A DNA stretch of 64,000 bases, taken from Halobaculum sp. MBLA0143. Lineage in GTDB: Archaea; Halobacteriota; Halobacteria; Halobacteriales; Haloferacaceae. The notes under the pieces are model-generated. The model saw only the letters and a list, made by a program, of their open reading frames with translations. It searched no databases and was not told where the DNA came from. How positions within the stretch are numbered: the first letter of the stretch is position 1; each line of letters starts with the position of its first letter. Position numbers and translations under genes: made by a program. Shown here one piece after another: positions 1 through 8,243 of this stretch. Location of the stretch: the NCBI RefSeq assembly GCF_041361465.1, contig NZ_JBGKAC010000001.1, positions 496,001 to 560,000 of the forward strand. The letters run 5' to 3'.

Positions 1-2
1 CC

Positions 3-158
3 GAGCGCCGGTGTGTCTCCTGTGGCGTCAACGTCGCGAGCCTGTCGGCCGCGTCGTTCGACTGCCCGGAGTGTGGCACCGGCATCCACCGCTGTGGCAC
101 CTGTCGAAAACAGAGCAAGCTGTACGAGTGTCCGGACTGCGGATTCAGGGGGCCGTAA
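3..158 (+). CDS. Small zinc-ribbon protein, HVO_2753-like (5' end cut off)
   Basis: The last 51 codons of a gene that begins before the window. The peptide carries four CxxC knuckles (CVSC, CPEC, CGTC, CPDC) in about 50 residues, enough to bind two zinc ions, and ends in GFRGP. This pattern is that of the tiny haloarchaeal zinc-finger proteins of the HVO_2753 type, about 60 residues long. The stop codon lies 2 nt before the elongation factor 1-beta start, so the two are co-transcribed. A nucleic-acid-binding or translation-linked role is inferred only from the fold and this neighbour. Confidence 0.8.
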   Translation, partial: ERRCVSCGVNVASLSAASFDCPECGTGIHRCGTCRKQSKLYECPDCGFRGP

Positions 159-160
159 CG

Positions 161-427
161 ATGGGGAAGGTCGCCGCACAGCTGAAAGTGATGCCGGAGA
201 GCCCCGAGATCGACCTCGACGGACTCCAGGAGACGCTGGAGGAGGCGCTGCCGGAGGGCGCCGAGATCAGCGGCATCGAACGTGACGACGTCGCGTTCGG
301 GTTGGTCGCGCTGCTCCCGACCGTCATCGTTGCCGACGACGAGGGCGGGACGGAGGCCGTCGAGAAGGCGTTCGCGGAGCTGGACGACGTGGAGTCCGTC
401 TCCGTGGAGTCCGTCGGCCGGCTGTAA
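161..427 (+). CDS. ef1b: Translation elongation factor 1-beta (aEF-1B)
   Basis: An 88-residue protein, the usual length for the archaeal nucleotide-exchange factor of EF-1A. It restores GTP-bound EF-1A during elongation in the cytoplasm. The opening [15 protein letters not shown], the central [18 protein letters not shown] and the terminal acidic [12 protein letters not shown] fit the family's ferredoxin-like fold. The ATG lies 2 nt after the zinc-ribbon stop, so the two genes form one operon. A longer frame reading into the upstream gene exists and was not used because the family starts at MGKV. Confidence 0.95.
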   Translation: MGKVAAQLKVMPESPEIDLDGLQETLEEALPEGAEISGIERDDVAFGLVALLPTVIVADDEGGTEAVEKAFAELDDVESVSVESVGRL

Positions 428-460
428 GCGACGACGCCGGACCACCCTCTCAGTGTTCCC

Positions 461-853
461 GTGACCACTGTCGACCAGCGACTGAGCCGCGTGGCCGTCT
501 CCGTCGTCGCCGGAGCGCTGGGGTTCTACGCGCTGTCGGAGCCGTTCTTACGGGCCAGCGGCGTCACCGGTCGCCGGGCTGTCCCGGTGTTAGTCGGCTG
601 TGCCGTCGGTCCGGCGTTGGTCGCCCGGGTACTGTACCCGGGCGTGCGTTCGAGACTGTCGGGACCGGCCCGGGTGACACTCGCCCGGGCGTTCTACTTC
701 GCGTCGTCGTTCGCGGTGTTCTTCGGCGTCGGCGCGAGCGTGGCGTACGTCGCCGGGACACAGTTCCTCCCTGGGGTGGGGCTGTCGACGCTCACGGCGG
801 TCTGTGGAACGCTCTCGGGTGTCGGGCTCTCCGTGGTGTTCTGGCGGGACTGA
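461..853 (+). CDS. Hypothetical four-helix membrane protein
   Basis: 130 residues from a GTG start. Hydrophobic stretches near residues 10-28, 40-58, 75-95 and 104-128 predict about four membrane helices with short loops and no recognisable catalytic motif. It follows ef1b in the same direction after 33 nt and converges on hisF with only 5 nt between stop codons. Residue composition is normal for this genome. I do not recognise the family and assign no function. Confidence 0.7.
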   Translation: MTTVDQRLSRVAVSVVAGALGFYALSEPFLRASGVTGRRAVPVLVGCAVGPALVARVLYPGVRSRLSGPARVTLARAFYFASSFAVFFGVGASVAYVAGTQFLPGVGLSTLTAVCGTLSGVGLSVVFWRD

Positions 854-858
854 CGCCG

Positions 859-1674
859 TTACAGCCGCACCGGAACGCCACGCTCGTCGAGGTACTGCTT
901 CACCTCGTCGATGCCGAACTCGTCGAAGTGGAAGATCGACGCCGCCAGCCCGGCGTCCGCGTCGGCCTCGGTGAACACCTCGTGCATGTCTTCGGGGCCG
1001 CCACAGCCGGAGGAGGCGATGACGGGCGTGGAGACGGTGTCACACACCGCCCGGGTGAGCGGGATGTCGTAGCCGTCCTTGGTGCCGTCGGCGTCGATGG
1101 AGTTGACGAACAGCTCGCCGGCGCCCCGGTCTTCCGCCTCGGCGACCCACTCGATCACGTCCACGTCCGTCCCCTCGCGGCCGCCCTTCACGGTACACTC
1201 GAACCAACAGGACTCGCCGTCGACCTCGGCGTAGTGTTCTCCCTGTTCGTCGAACCGACGGCGGGCGTCGACACTGACGACGATACACTGGCTGCCGAAG
1301 GCGGCGGCACCCTCCTCGATCAGCGCCGGACGAGCGATGGCGCCGGAGTTGATCGACACCTTGTCCGCGCCCGCCCGGAGCGTCTCCCGCACGTCGTCTC
1401 TGGTACGGATGCCGCCGCCGACGGTCAACGGGATGAACACCTCGTCTGCGACCCGTTCGACGGTGTCCAGCATCGTCTCGCGCCCCTCGGCGCTGGCGGT
1501 GATGTCGAGGAAGACGAACTCGTCTGCGCCGGCAGCGTCGTACTTCCGGGCCATCTCCACCGGGTCCCCGGTGAACTCCAGGCTCTCGAAGTTCACGCCG
1601 GTGTAGACGGCCGCGTTCCCGTCGTCGTCCAAGTCCACGTCGATACACGGGATGATCCGTTTCGTGAGTGTCAC
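859..1674 (-). CDS. hisF: Imidazole glycerol phosphate synthase, cyclase subunit HisF
   Basis: 271-residue TIM barrel that uses ammonia from HisH to convert PRFAR into imidazole glycerol phosphate and AICAR in histidine synthesis. It begins LTKRIIPCIDVDLDD, which includes the first catalytic Asp, and keeps VGGGIRTRDDV, the second catalytic Asp in VSVDARRRF, and the phosphate loops ASSGCGG and ASIFHFDEF. The GTG at 1674 is chosen because the family begins a few residues before KRIIPCIDVD; an upstream in-frame ATG would add 21 unrelated residues. Divergent from gcvT. Confidence 0.95.
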   Translation of the reverse strand: MTLTKRIIPCIDVDLDDDGNAAVYTGVNFESLEFTGDPVEMARKYDAAGADEFVFLDITASAEGRETMLDTVERVADEVFIPLTVGGGIRTRDDVRETLRAGADKVSINSGAIARPALIEEGAAAFGSQCIVVSVDARRRFDEQGEHYAEVDGESCWFECTVKGGREGTDVDVIEWVAEAEDRGAGELFVNSIDADGTKDGYDIPLTRAVCDTVSTPVIASSGCGGPEDMHEVFTEADADAGLAASIFHFDEFGIDEVKQYLDERGVPVRL

Positions 1675-1733
1675 TGTCGGGGGATTCGCCGGACGCCCGC
1701 TTGTCGGTTTCGGCTCCCCGGTCGCTTCGCAAG

Positions 1734-1743
1734 GCATTACTCG
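1734..1743 (+). promoter_or_regulatory. TATA-like box of gcvT
   Basis: The sequence GCATTACTCG is centred about 27 nt upstream of the GTG at 1765. This is the spacing of a haloarchaeal TATA element for a leaderless transcript and supports that start. Confidence 0.5.
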
Positions 1744-1764
1744 ATTCCCTCCGACCGCGGAAAC

Positions 1765-2880
1765 GTGACACTACGAAAGCCCCCGCTGCGAGACCACCAC
1801 GCCGACCGAACGGGAAAGTTCACCGAGTTCGGCGGCTGGGACATGCCGGTGGAGTTCGACTCCATCACGACGGAACACCGGGCAGTCCGGCAGTCGGCCG
1901 GGATCTTCGACGTCTCGCACATGGGCGAGATCGAGGTGGCCGGCCCGGACGCGACCACCCTGATGCAACGGCTCACCACCAACGACGTGACGACGATCCA
2001 GCCGGGAGAGGCGCAGTACACCGGAATCGTCGACGAGGACGGGCTCCTGATCGACGACACGGTCGTCTACCGACTCCCGGACGAGCGCGTCCCGGAGATC
2101 GCCGACGGGGACACGACCGAGGGAGCGGCGTTCCTGTTCGTCCCCAACGCCGGCAACGACGAGGACGCTCACGACCGCTGGCTCGACTTCCGCGACGAGG
2201 CCGACCTGACGGCGACCGTCCGGAACGCGACGGAAGACTGGGCGATGTTCGCGGTCCAGGGCCCGGAGGCGCCGGAGCTGGTCGACGCGACGACGGAGAC
2301 GGATCTGACGGCGCTGGGGCGGTTCGACGCGACGTTCGCGGCCGTCGCGGGCGCGGAGTGTCTCGTCGCCCGGACGGGCTACACCGGCGAGGACGGGTTC
2401 GAGGTGTTGTGCCCCTGGGAGGCAGCCGCAGACGTGTGGTCCGCCTTCGACGCTCAGCCGTGTGGCCTCGGTGCCCGCGACACGCTCCGCATCGAACAGG
2501 GGTTCCTCCTGTCGGGCCAGGACTTCCACCCGGACGACGACCCCCGCACCCCGTACGAGGCCGGGATCGGCTTCGCCGTCGACACGGACACGGAGTTCGT
2601 CGGCCGTGACGCGCTCGCGGACGTCGCCTCCCCGGACGAGCAGTTCGTCGGGTTGGAGCTGCTGGACCGCGGGGTGGCCCGCCACGGCTACGACGTCGTC
2701 GACGAGGACGGCCACGTCGTCGGCGTCGTCACCAGCGGGACGAAGGTGCCGACCCTGGAGCGTGCGGTCGCGCTGGGCTACCTGCCGACGGAACACACGG
2801 ACCCCGGGACCCGTGTCGGCGTGGTCGTCCGTGGCCAGGAGAAACGCGCCCAGGTGGTAGAGCCGCCGTTCGAGAGCTAA
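1765..2880 (+). CDS. gcvT: Glycine cleavage system T protein (aminomethyltransferase)
   Basis: 371 residues. Transfers the methylene group from aminomethyl-lipoyl-GcvH to tetrahydrofolate and releases ammonia. Family hallmarks are [10 protein letters not shown] near the N-terminus, [15 protein letters not shown], the folate-binding [13 protein letters not shown], and the C-terminal [21 protein letters not shown]. The GTG at 1765 is favoured because a TATA-like box sits 27 nt before it and because the region upstream in the same frame is antisense to hisF. gcvH follows 43 nt later; the P-protein genes are not in the window. Confidence 0.95.
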   Translation: MTLRKPPLRDHHADRTGKFTEFGGWDMPVEFDSITTEHRAVRQSAGIFDVSHMGEIEVAGPDATTLMQRLTTNDVTTIQPGEAQYTGIVDEDGLLIDDTVVYRLPDERVPEIADGDTTEGAAFLFVPNAGNDEDAHDRWLDFRDEADLTATVRNATEDWAMFAVQGPEAPELVDATTETDLTALGRFDATFAAVAGAECLVARTGYTGEDGFEVLCPWEAAADVWSAFDAQPCGLGARDTLRIEQGFLLSGQDFHPDDDPRTPYEAGIGFAVDTDTEFVGRDALADVASPDEQFVGLELLDRGVARHGYDVVDEDGHVVGVVTSGTKVPTLERAVALGYLPTEHTDPGTRVGVVVRGQEKRAQVVEPPFES

Positions 2881-2889
2881 CGGAACCGA

Positions 2890-2898
2890 CAGTTACAC
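2890..2898 (+). promoter_or_regulatory. TATA-like box of gcvH
   Basis: AGTTACAC is centred about 29 nt before the gcvH GTG. It suggests that gcvH has its own leaderless transcript besides read-through from gcvT. Confidence 0.4.
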
Positions 2899-2923
2899 GG
2901 CGGCGACACCCGAGGGTCCGCAC

Positions 2924-3298
2924 GTGAGCTTCGACGTACCTGCCGACCGCCGTTACTTGGAGTCCCACGAGTACCTCACAGACGACGAACCCCACCGCGT
3001 GGGGATCACCGACTTCGCACAGGACGAACTCGGCGACGTGGTGTTCGTCGAACTGCCGGACGAGGGCGAGGAGATCGACGCCGGCGAGGAGTTCGGCGTC
3101 GTGGAGTCGATCAAGGCCGTCTCGGACCTGTACATCCCCGTCACGGCCGAGGTGACGGCCGTCAACGAGGACCTGTTCGACCGCCCGGAACTCGTCAACG
3201 AAGACCCGTACGGCGACGGCTGGATGCTGGAGGTGGAGCCGACCGGCGACGACGACGACCTGTTGACCGCAGACGAGTACGACGACCAGATTCAGTAG
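2924..3298 (+). CDS. gcvH: Glycine cleavage system H protein (lipoyl carrier)
   Basis: 124-residue shuttle protein that carries the aminomethyl group on lipoate between the P, T and L proteins. The lipoylation site is Lys64 in [12 protein letters not shown], on the expected beta-hairpin, and the C-terminal [15 protein letters not shown] is typical. It starts at GTG and is very acidic, as expected for a halophile. It lies directly downstream of gcvT. Its last 7 bases overlap the open frame of the convergent BofA-like gene, which is one hint that that frame runs too far. Confidence 0.95.
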   Translation: MSFDVPADRRYLESHEYLTDDEPHRVGITDFAQDELGDVVFVELPDEGEEIDAGEEFGVVESIKAVSDLYIPVTAEVTAVNEDLFDRPELVNEDPYGDGWMLEVEPTGDDDDLLTADEYDDQIQ

Positions 3299-3681
3299 CC
3301 TCGCAGTTCGATTCTGCCGCGAGTCTCCCGCGCCACCCTCCGTCCTCGACACTCCCGAGCCCCGCGAGCACCACTCACACGAGCGGGACGGCGGCGACGA
3401 CGAACGCAACGTCCAACAGTGCCAACGATCACCAGAGTCGCGCCGGAGACGCCCGCGAGCCCACAGACGACGACGGCAGCCAGCGACAGTTCGACACCCG
3501 CCCCGAGGCGGTTGGCGACGACAGAGACGACCCCGAGGGTCGCGTTCACCGCGAGCGCCCTCGCCGCCTTCGGCAGGCGGTAGCCGACGACGCACCCGAC
3601 CAGCGCGACCGCGACGACCCCGAGTATCCAACGGTGTGACCGTGCCTCGACGTGGGCCGGGGAGATGGCTCTCGTGGACAC
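3292..3681 (-). CDS. BofA-like small membrane protein, apparent frameshift
   Basis: The open frame gives 129 residues. Residues 17-88 hold two or three hydrophobic segments, and [24 protein letters not shown] followed by [13 protein letters not shown] resembles the pro-sigma-K processing inhibitor BofA family found in many haloarchaea (about 90-100 residues). After that the frame turns into an Arg-rich tail. Shifting frame by one base near 3422-3428 restores [16 protein letters not shown] and a stop at 3375-3377, giving about 102 residues. Either the gene is broken or a base is wrong. It follows nuoI. Function in archaea is unknown; the frame used starts at GTG. Confidence 0.55.
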   Translation of the reverse strand: MSTRAISPAHVEARSHRWILGVVAVALVGCVVGYRLPKAARALAVNATLGVVSVVANRLGAGVELSLAAVVVCGLAGVSGATLVIVGTVGRCVRRRRRPARVSGARGARECRGRRVARETRGRIELRGY

Positions 3682-3723
3682 GTCACCCGCGAGAAGGCGG
3701 CCGTAGACGACGCTCTCGCGTCG

Positions 3724-4185
3724 CTACTGGTAGTCCACTTCGCCGTCGCCCTCGCCGATCCAGGCGCCACGGTCCGGCTCCCGGGACTCCAACGGGTCGA
3801 TCCCCTTGTACCACGGGACGTTCTTCAGCTGTTCTTTGTTGTAGACGAACTCGTCTTTGGTGTCGGCGGTGAACTCGAAGTTCTGCGTCAGCAGGATCGC
3901 GTCCACCGGACACACCTCCTCGCACAGCCGGCAGTAGATACACTGCCCGATGTGGAGGTTGTACTGTTCGCCGTTGCGCATGTCGTCTTGCACGATCTGG
4001 ATCGTGTCGTTCGGACAGACGTTCTCACACTGGCGACACCAGATGCACCGCTCCTGTGAGAACTTGTGAACGCCACGGAACCGGGGGCTGACCTCCGGTG
4101 CCGTCTCCGGGTACTGCACCGTGAACGTCTCTCCGCTCAGTGCGTGCTTCATCGTCGTGGCCATCGACTTGAGAACTCCGATCAT
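3724..4185 (-). CDS. nuoI: Complex I-type subunit NuoI (two 4Fe-4S clusters)
   Basis: 153-residue ferredoxin-like subunit of the membrane quinone oxidoreductase. Two CxxCxxCxxxCP motifs, CIWCRQCENVCP and CIYCRLCEEVCP, bind clusters N6a and N6b that pass electrons toward NuoB. The C-terminal ESREPDRGAWIGEGDGEVDYQ is acidic. It starts 1 nt after the nuoH stop and is surely co-transcribed with it. Haloarchaeal complexes lack the NADH-input module NuoEFG, so the donor is probably not NADH; none of those genes is present here either. Confidence 0.95.
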   Translation of the reverse strand: MIGVLKSMATTMKHALSGETFTVQYPETAPEVSPRFRGVHKFSQERCIWCRQCENVCPNDTIQIVQDDMRNGEQYNLHIGQCIYCRLCEEVCPVDAILLTQNFEFTADTKDEFVYNKEQLKNVPWYKGIDPLESREPDRGAWIGEGDGEVDYQ

Positions 4186-4186
4186 G

Positions 4187-5251
4187 TTACACGAGCACCC
4201 CCACGATCACGGCCGTGAGGACGAGGTTTGTGAACGACAGGATCAGCATCCCCTTCCAGCCCACGTTCATGAACTGGTCCGGTCGGAGACGCGGCACTGC
4301 CGAGCGAGCCCACTGCGTGAACAGGTAGAAGGCCCACATCTTGACTGTGAACCACACGAACTCGGGGATGAACGAAAGCGCCGAGATGGGCGCGGAGCCA
4401 CCGCCGAGGAACAACACCGCCGCCAGCGCGCCACCCAGGAAGATGTGGATGAACTCCCCCAGGTAGATCAACACGAAGTACACCGAGGAGTACTCCGTCT
4501 GGTAGCCGGCGACGATCTCCGTCGGCGCCTCCGGAATGTCGAACGGGTTCCGTCCGACCTCCGCGAGGTTCGCCAACAGGAACAACGCGAACGCGAACGG
4601 GTTGACGAACGCGAACCACTGCGGGATCGACACGCCAGCGAACGCGATCAGCGAGTTGTTCGCCTGCTGGGCGACGATCTCACTCATCTGGAGCGTCCCG
4701 GTGAACAGGACGACGGACGCGGCCGTGACGACGAGCGGGATCTCGTAGGCGATGTTGGACGCGACGGCCCGCAGCCCACCCAGCAGGGAGTACTTGTTGT
4801 TCGACGCGTACCCCATCATCAGGAGTCCCAGCGACGCGATGGAGGAGGCGGCGAACGCGAACACGAGCCCAGTCTCCGGATCTGCCAGCTGGACGCCGTT
4901 GCCCATCGGGATCACGGCGAAACCCAGCAGCGCAGAGAAGGGGATCAGCAACGGCGCGAGGTCCCACGCGGGACGGTCGACCCCCTCCGGGACGATCAGC
5001 TCCTTCGACAACAGCCGGAGCGCGTCTGCGACGATAATGAACAACCCGAACGGCCCGATCCGGTTGACCGCGATCCGGTCCGTGAACGCGGCCGTGATCT
5101 TCCGTTTCGCCCACGGACCTGCGACGGCCGTGTTGACGAGCAGGAAGTTGGCGATCAGGAACGCCCCGATCAGGGCACTCAGGATCTCACCGGCCAGTCC
5201 ACCGACGGGGAGGTACCCGCCGATGACGTCGGAGAGCTGTAACGGTGTCAT
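4187..5251 (-). CDS. nuoH: Complex I-type membrane subunit NuoH
   Basis: 354-residue integral membrane subunit that forms the quinone chamber with NuoB and NuoD and links redox chemistry to ion transfer. About eight helices are visible. Conserved stretches include RIGPFGLFIIVADALRLL, NPFDIPEAPTEIVAGYQTEYS and the C-terminal WARSAVPRLRPDQFMNVGWK. The ATG is preceded by a 29-codon leader ORF that overlaps it as ATGA, and by its own promoter-like region, so this half of the cluster may be expressed apart from nuoA-B-CD. Confidence 0.95.
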   Translation of the reverse strand: MTPLQLSDVIGGYLPVGGLAGEILSALIGAFLIANFLLVNTAVAGPWAKRKITAAFTDRIAVNRIGPFGLFIIVADALRLLSKELIVPEGVDRPAWDLAPLLIPFSALLGFAVIPMGNGVQLADPETGLVFAFAASSIASLGLLMMGYASNNKYSLLGGLRAVASNIAYEIPLVVTAASVVLFTGTLQMSEIVAQQANNSLIAFAGVSIPQWFAFVNPFAFALFLLANLAEVGRNPFDIPEAPTEIVAGYQTEYSSVYFVLIYLGEFIHIFLGGALAAVLFLGGGSAPISALSFIPEFVWFTVKMWAFYLFTQWARSAVPRLRPDQFMNVGWKGMLILSFTNLVLTAVIVGVLV

Positions 5252-5337
5252 GCTCTCCCGTCGGCGACCGGCCGTCCGGTCGGTGCGGTTCGGCCCGCCG
5301 CGGCGGCGAGCGACGCGCGCGCTACAGTGAGGTCCAT
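5248..5337 (-). CDS. Predicted 29-aa leader ORF overlapping nuoH
   Basis: An ATG-initiated 29-codon frame (peptide begins MDLTVARASLAAAAG) whose TGA overlaps the nuoH ATG as ATGA, the layout of translationally coupled genes. A TATA-like CTTATG is centred about 28 nt upstream, so the transcript would begin at this ATG without a leader. The peptide is Ala-rich with no family. It may set nuoH translation rather than make a working product. Support is positional only. Confidence 0.35.
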   Translation of the reverse strand: MDLTVARASLAAAAGRTAPTGRPVADGRA

Positions 5338-5363
5338 CTACCCGACACTACGTGAGCCACCAC

Positions 5364-5418
5364 ATAAGACTTCTCAATCGCCACACTCCGGCGCTTATTC
5401 GGTTTTGAGAGGTCTTAT
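5364..5418 (-). promoter_or_regulatory. Inverted repeat over the nuoH-side promoter
   Basis: The arms ATAAGACTTCTCAA (5364-5377) and TTGAGAGGTCTTAT (5405-5418) are complementary at 13 of 14 positions, separated by 27 nt. The proximal arm contains the TATA-like box read on the minus strand. A protein bound to the arms would block the promoter, or the RNA could form a hairpin if transcription begins further upstream. Confidence 0.5.
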
Positions 5419-5860
5419 CGGGTGATCTGTCGTTGGGTGGCGGATCCAGATTCGGTTGTGGGGTGTCTCTCCGGCGGGCGTGGATCTGTGAGCGGCTCGG
5501 AGGGCGCCCTACGAGTTGTTCACCGCCACGAGCGCGGAACGACGAACGACCCGAAATCCCCACCCGTATCGGTCCCACCCGAGACCGCAACCACACCCTC
5601 CCCGCCGACTGTGCTCCTCGGTCGCTCACTCCGTTCGCTCCCTCCGGTGCCCGTCTTAGGTCGGAGCGAGCCCCGACGAGGTCTCGCTCGCTTCGCTCCC
5701 AACGACCGTGGTAACCGTTCGCGGGGCTCCTACCCCGTTCGGACACACGAGAAAGTCGGAGGAGCGAACGAATCGCGGGGGTTCCACCGGACGAGGACAC
5801 ACCAGAGAAGAACGGCGAACCGAACGAGAGAACCGGGAGAAGAGACGGACCGAAACGGAT
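5419..5860 (-). other. Non-coding spacer between nuoCD and nuoH
   Basis: About 440 nt without a convincing gene. The open frames here are low-complexity, Arg/Ser-rich and lack start signals. The spacer contains CGCTCACTCCGTTCGCTCC (5623-5641), which also occurs in the tRNA-Val repeat region at 38127-38145, and GC-rich self-complementary GAGCG/CGCTC stretches near 5660-5700 that could form hairpins. Such a long gap is unusual inside a nuo cluster. Confidence 0.55.
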
Positions 5861-7528
5861 CTACCGGTCCACTTCGCCCATGATCGTGTCGAGGCTACCG
5901 AGCGACGCGATCAGGTCCGGAATCTGGCCGCCCTCGGCCATCACCGGCAGGGCCTGGAGGTTCGAGAACGACGGTCCGCGGATCTTGAACCGACCCGGCG
6001 TGTTCGTCCCGTCCGCGCGGATGTAGATCCCGAGTTCACCCTTCGCGGCCTCTACTGCGCTGTAGATCTCCTCGTCACTCTCCGGCTTGAGCGTCCGTGG
6101 AACGTTCGACTGGACGGTCCGGTCGTCCTCCGGCCAGTCTTCCAAGAGGTCGACACACTGCTCGATGATCTTCCCGGACTCCTCCACCTCGCGGAGGCGA
6201 ACGAGCAGTCGACTGAAGTTGTCACAGCCGTCCTCGACGGCGACGTCCCAGTCGAGGTTGTCGTAGTAGCCGTACGGGTCGTCCCGACGGATGTCGTAGT
6301 CGACACCCGACCCGCGGACGACCGGCCCGGTGCAGCCGTACGACTTCGCCTCCTCCGGCGGGAGCACCCCGGTGTCCATCGCGCGCACCTGGATGATCTC
6401 GTTGGAGGTCAGCAGGTCGTGGTACTCCTGGAGCCGCTGGGGGAGCTCGCTGAGGAACGACCGCACCTTGTCGAAGAACTCCCGACGTGGCTCCGGCAGG
6501 TCCCACGCGACACCACCCAGCCGGAAGTAGTTGAACATCAGCCGTTGGCCCGTCAGGTCCTCCAGGATGTTCTGAACCACCTCGCGGTCCCGAATGGCGT
6601 ACATGAACGTCGCCGTGAAGTCGCCGACGATGTCCAGCGCGTACGCCCCGGTCGCCAACAGGTGCGAGAGGATGCGGCTCAGCTCGGCCGCCATCGTCCG
6701 GATCACCTGTGCGTACTCCGGCACCTCGATGTCGTTCAGCCGCTCTGCGGCGCGTGCGTACGCCCACTCGCTCGTGAGCCCCGCCCCGCCCCAGTCCCAC
6801 CGATCCGGGTACGGCATGATCTGGTGGCGGTAGGTGCCCCGCTCGCACATCTGTTCTTCACACCGGTGGATGTAACCGATGTCCGGCTCCACGTCGGCGA
6901 CCTGCTCCCCGTCCAACGTCGCCTTGACGTGGAGCACGCCGTGCGTCGCCGGGTGGTGCGGGCCGATGTTGAGGAACATCGTGTCCCCGTCGCCCTCGTG
7001 GTCCTGCTCCAACGGGTTCGCGTGCTCCCGCAGCGGGACGATCTGGGGACGATCCTGGTCGTAGTCGTTCGACAACGGGTGCCCCTGCCACGTCTCCGGC
7101 AGCAGGATACGCCGCATGTCCGGGTGGTCGTCGTACTCGATGCCGAGGAGATCGTACGCCTCCCGTTCGTGCCAGTCGGCCGTGCGGAACTGCGGGGAGC
7201 CGGACTCGCTGACGGGGTCGTAGCTGTCCGTCGGGACGACGACGCTCACCTCCTGTGTGGGGTCGTCGTACTTCTTCAGGTGGTAGATCGTCTCGTACCG
7301 GTCCTCGTACTGCTGGGCGGTGACGCACGAACAGTGGTCGTAGCCCGCCTGCGTGCGCAGCCGCTCCAGCGTCTCCTGGACCGTGTCCGGCCGGACGACG
7401 AACCCTGGCGCGTTGAGGTGGTCGTCGCGGCCGATCACGAGATCCCCCAGCAGCGTCTCCAGCTCCGCGTCGGACCGCTGCACCGTCGTGGCGTCCGTCT
7501 CCGGATCGCGTGGATCTTCGAGACTCAT
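5861..7528 (-). CDS. nuoCD: Fused complex I-type subunits NuoC and NuoD
   Basis: 555 residues. Residues 1 to about 165 are NuoC-like (PGFVVRPDTVQETLERL, DWHEREAYDLLGIEYDDHPDMRRILLPE); the rest is NuoD-like, beginning FLNIGPHHPATHGVLHV and containing YIHRCEEQMCERGTYR, which helps shape the quinone site. The fusion is normal in haloarchaea. It follows nuoB by 7 nt in the minus-strand operon and ends before the long spacer. The protein is peripheral on the cytoplasmic face. Confidence 0.95.
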   Translation of the reverse strand: MSLEDPRDPETDATTVQRSDAELETLLGDLVIGRDDHLNAPGFVVRPDTVQETLERLRTQAGYDHCSCVTAQQYEDRYETIYHLKKYDDPTQEVSVVVPTDSYDPVSESGSPQFRTADWHEREAYDLLGIEYDDHPDMRRILLPETWQGHPLSNDYDQDRPQIVPLREHANPLEQDHEGDGDTMFLNIGPHHPATHGVLHVKATLDGEQVADVEPDIGYIHRCEEQMCERGTYRHQIMPYPDRWDWGGAGLTSEWAYARAAERLNDIEVPEYAQVIRTMAAELSRILSHLLATGAYALDIVGDFTATFMYAIRDREVVQNILEDLTGQRLMFNYFRLGGVAWDLPEPRREFFDKVRSFLSELPQRLQEYHDLLTSNEIIQVRAMDTGVLPPEEAKSYGCTGPVVRGSGVDYDIRRDDPYGYYDNLDWDVAVEDGCDNFSRLLVRLREVEESGKIIEQCVDLLEDWPEDDRTVQSNVPRTLKPESDEEIYSAVEAAKGELGIYIRADGTNTPGRFKIRGPSFSNLQALPVMAEGGQIPDLIASLGSLDTIMGEVDR

Positions 7529-7535
7529 CTGTCGA

Positions 7536-8243
7536 TCACGGGCTGTCTGCCCAGTTGTACCGCATGACGAGATCCTCCTCGTCGATCTGGTCCGCGAGCT
7601 TGTCCACGATCTCGTCGCGGGTCAGATCGCCGAACTTCTCTAGCTCGTACGGCTTCACCGTCACCGGCGAGGACTCGCCGTTGGCGACGCGCTCTTGGAG
7701 CTTGGCGACGCCGTAGACGAGCGCCTCCGGCCGCGGCGGGCACCCGGGGACGTGGATGTCGACCGGAATGACCTCCTCTGCGCCCTTGATGACGTTGTAC
7801 CCTTCCTGGAACGGGCCGCCGGAGATCGTACACGACCCCATGCCGACGACGAACTTCGGCTCCGGCATCTGGTCGTACACGCGCTTCATCCGCGGGGCGA
7901 ACTTCGACACGATCGTCCCCGGGACGATGATCACGTCCGCCTGACGGGGCGACGCCCGGGGGACACCGGAACCGAACCGGTCTAGGTCGTGTTTCGTCCC
8001 GTAGGTGTGCATCATCTCGATGCTACAGCAGGCGATCCCGAACTGTAGCATGAACATCGACGACCCCCGCACCCAGTTCATGAACTTGTCGAACTTGGTG
8101 AGGATGAACGGCGAGGAGCCGAACGCCTCCCGCAGCTTCGAGTTGAAACGGTTGTCCTCGCCGGAGCCCGTCATCCGGGCGTCGCGCGTGTCGGTCAGTA
8201 CCTCCGAGTCGTCCGTGACGAACGGCTGATTTTCGCTGCTCAT
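7536..8243 (-). CDS. nuoB: Complex I-type subunit NuoB (cluster N2)
   Basis: 235 residues. Holds the terminal 4Fe-4S cluster N2 that reduces quinone. The four ligands are visible in GIACCSIEMMHTYG, VGMGSCTISGGPF and VDIHVPGCPPRPEAL. An acidic N-terminal extension of about 45 residues precedes the conserved core, common in haloarchaea. It overlaps nuoA by 4 nt and is followed closely by nuoCD. Confidence 0.95.
   Translation of the reverse strand: MSSENQPFVTDDSEVLTDTRDARMTGSGEDNRFNSKLREAFGSSPFILTKFDKFMNWVRGSSMFMLQFGIACCSIEMMHTYGTKHDLDRFGSGVPRASPRQADVIIVPGTIVSKFAPRMKRVYDQMPEPKFVVGMGSCTISGGPFQEGYNVIKGAEEVIPVDIHVPGCPPRPEALVYGVAKLQERVANGESSPVTVKPYELEKFGDLTRDEIVDKLADQIDEEDLVMRYNWADSP

Noticed and set aside
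4121-5242. 373-codon plus-strand frame
   Set aside because: Antisense to nuoH; low-complexity Glu, Arg and Gln content with no recognisable fold.
5348-5800. 150-codon minus-strand frame in the nuo gap
   Set aside because: Ser/Arg-rich, no promoter or SD at its start, no family features; the region looks non-coding.
5708-7567. 619-codon plus-strand frame
   Set aside because: Antisense to nuoCD and rich in Arg, Val, Asp and His without any domain; long antisense frames are common in GC-rich codon-biased DNA.
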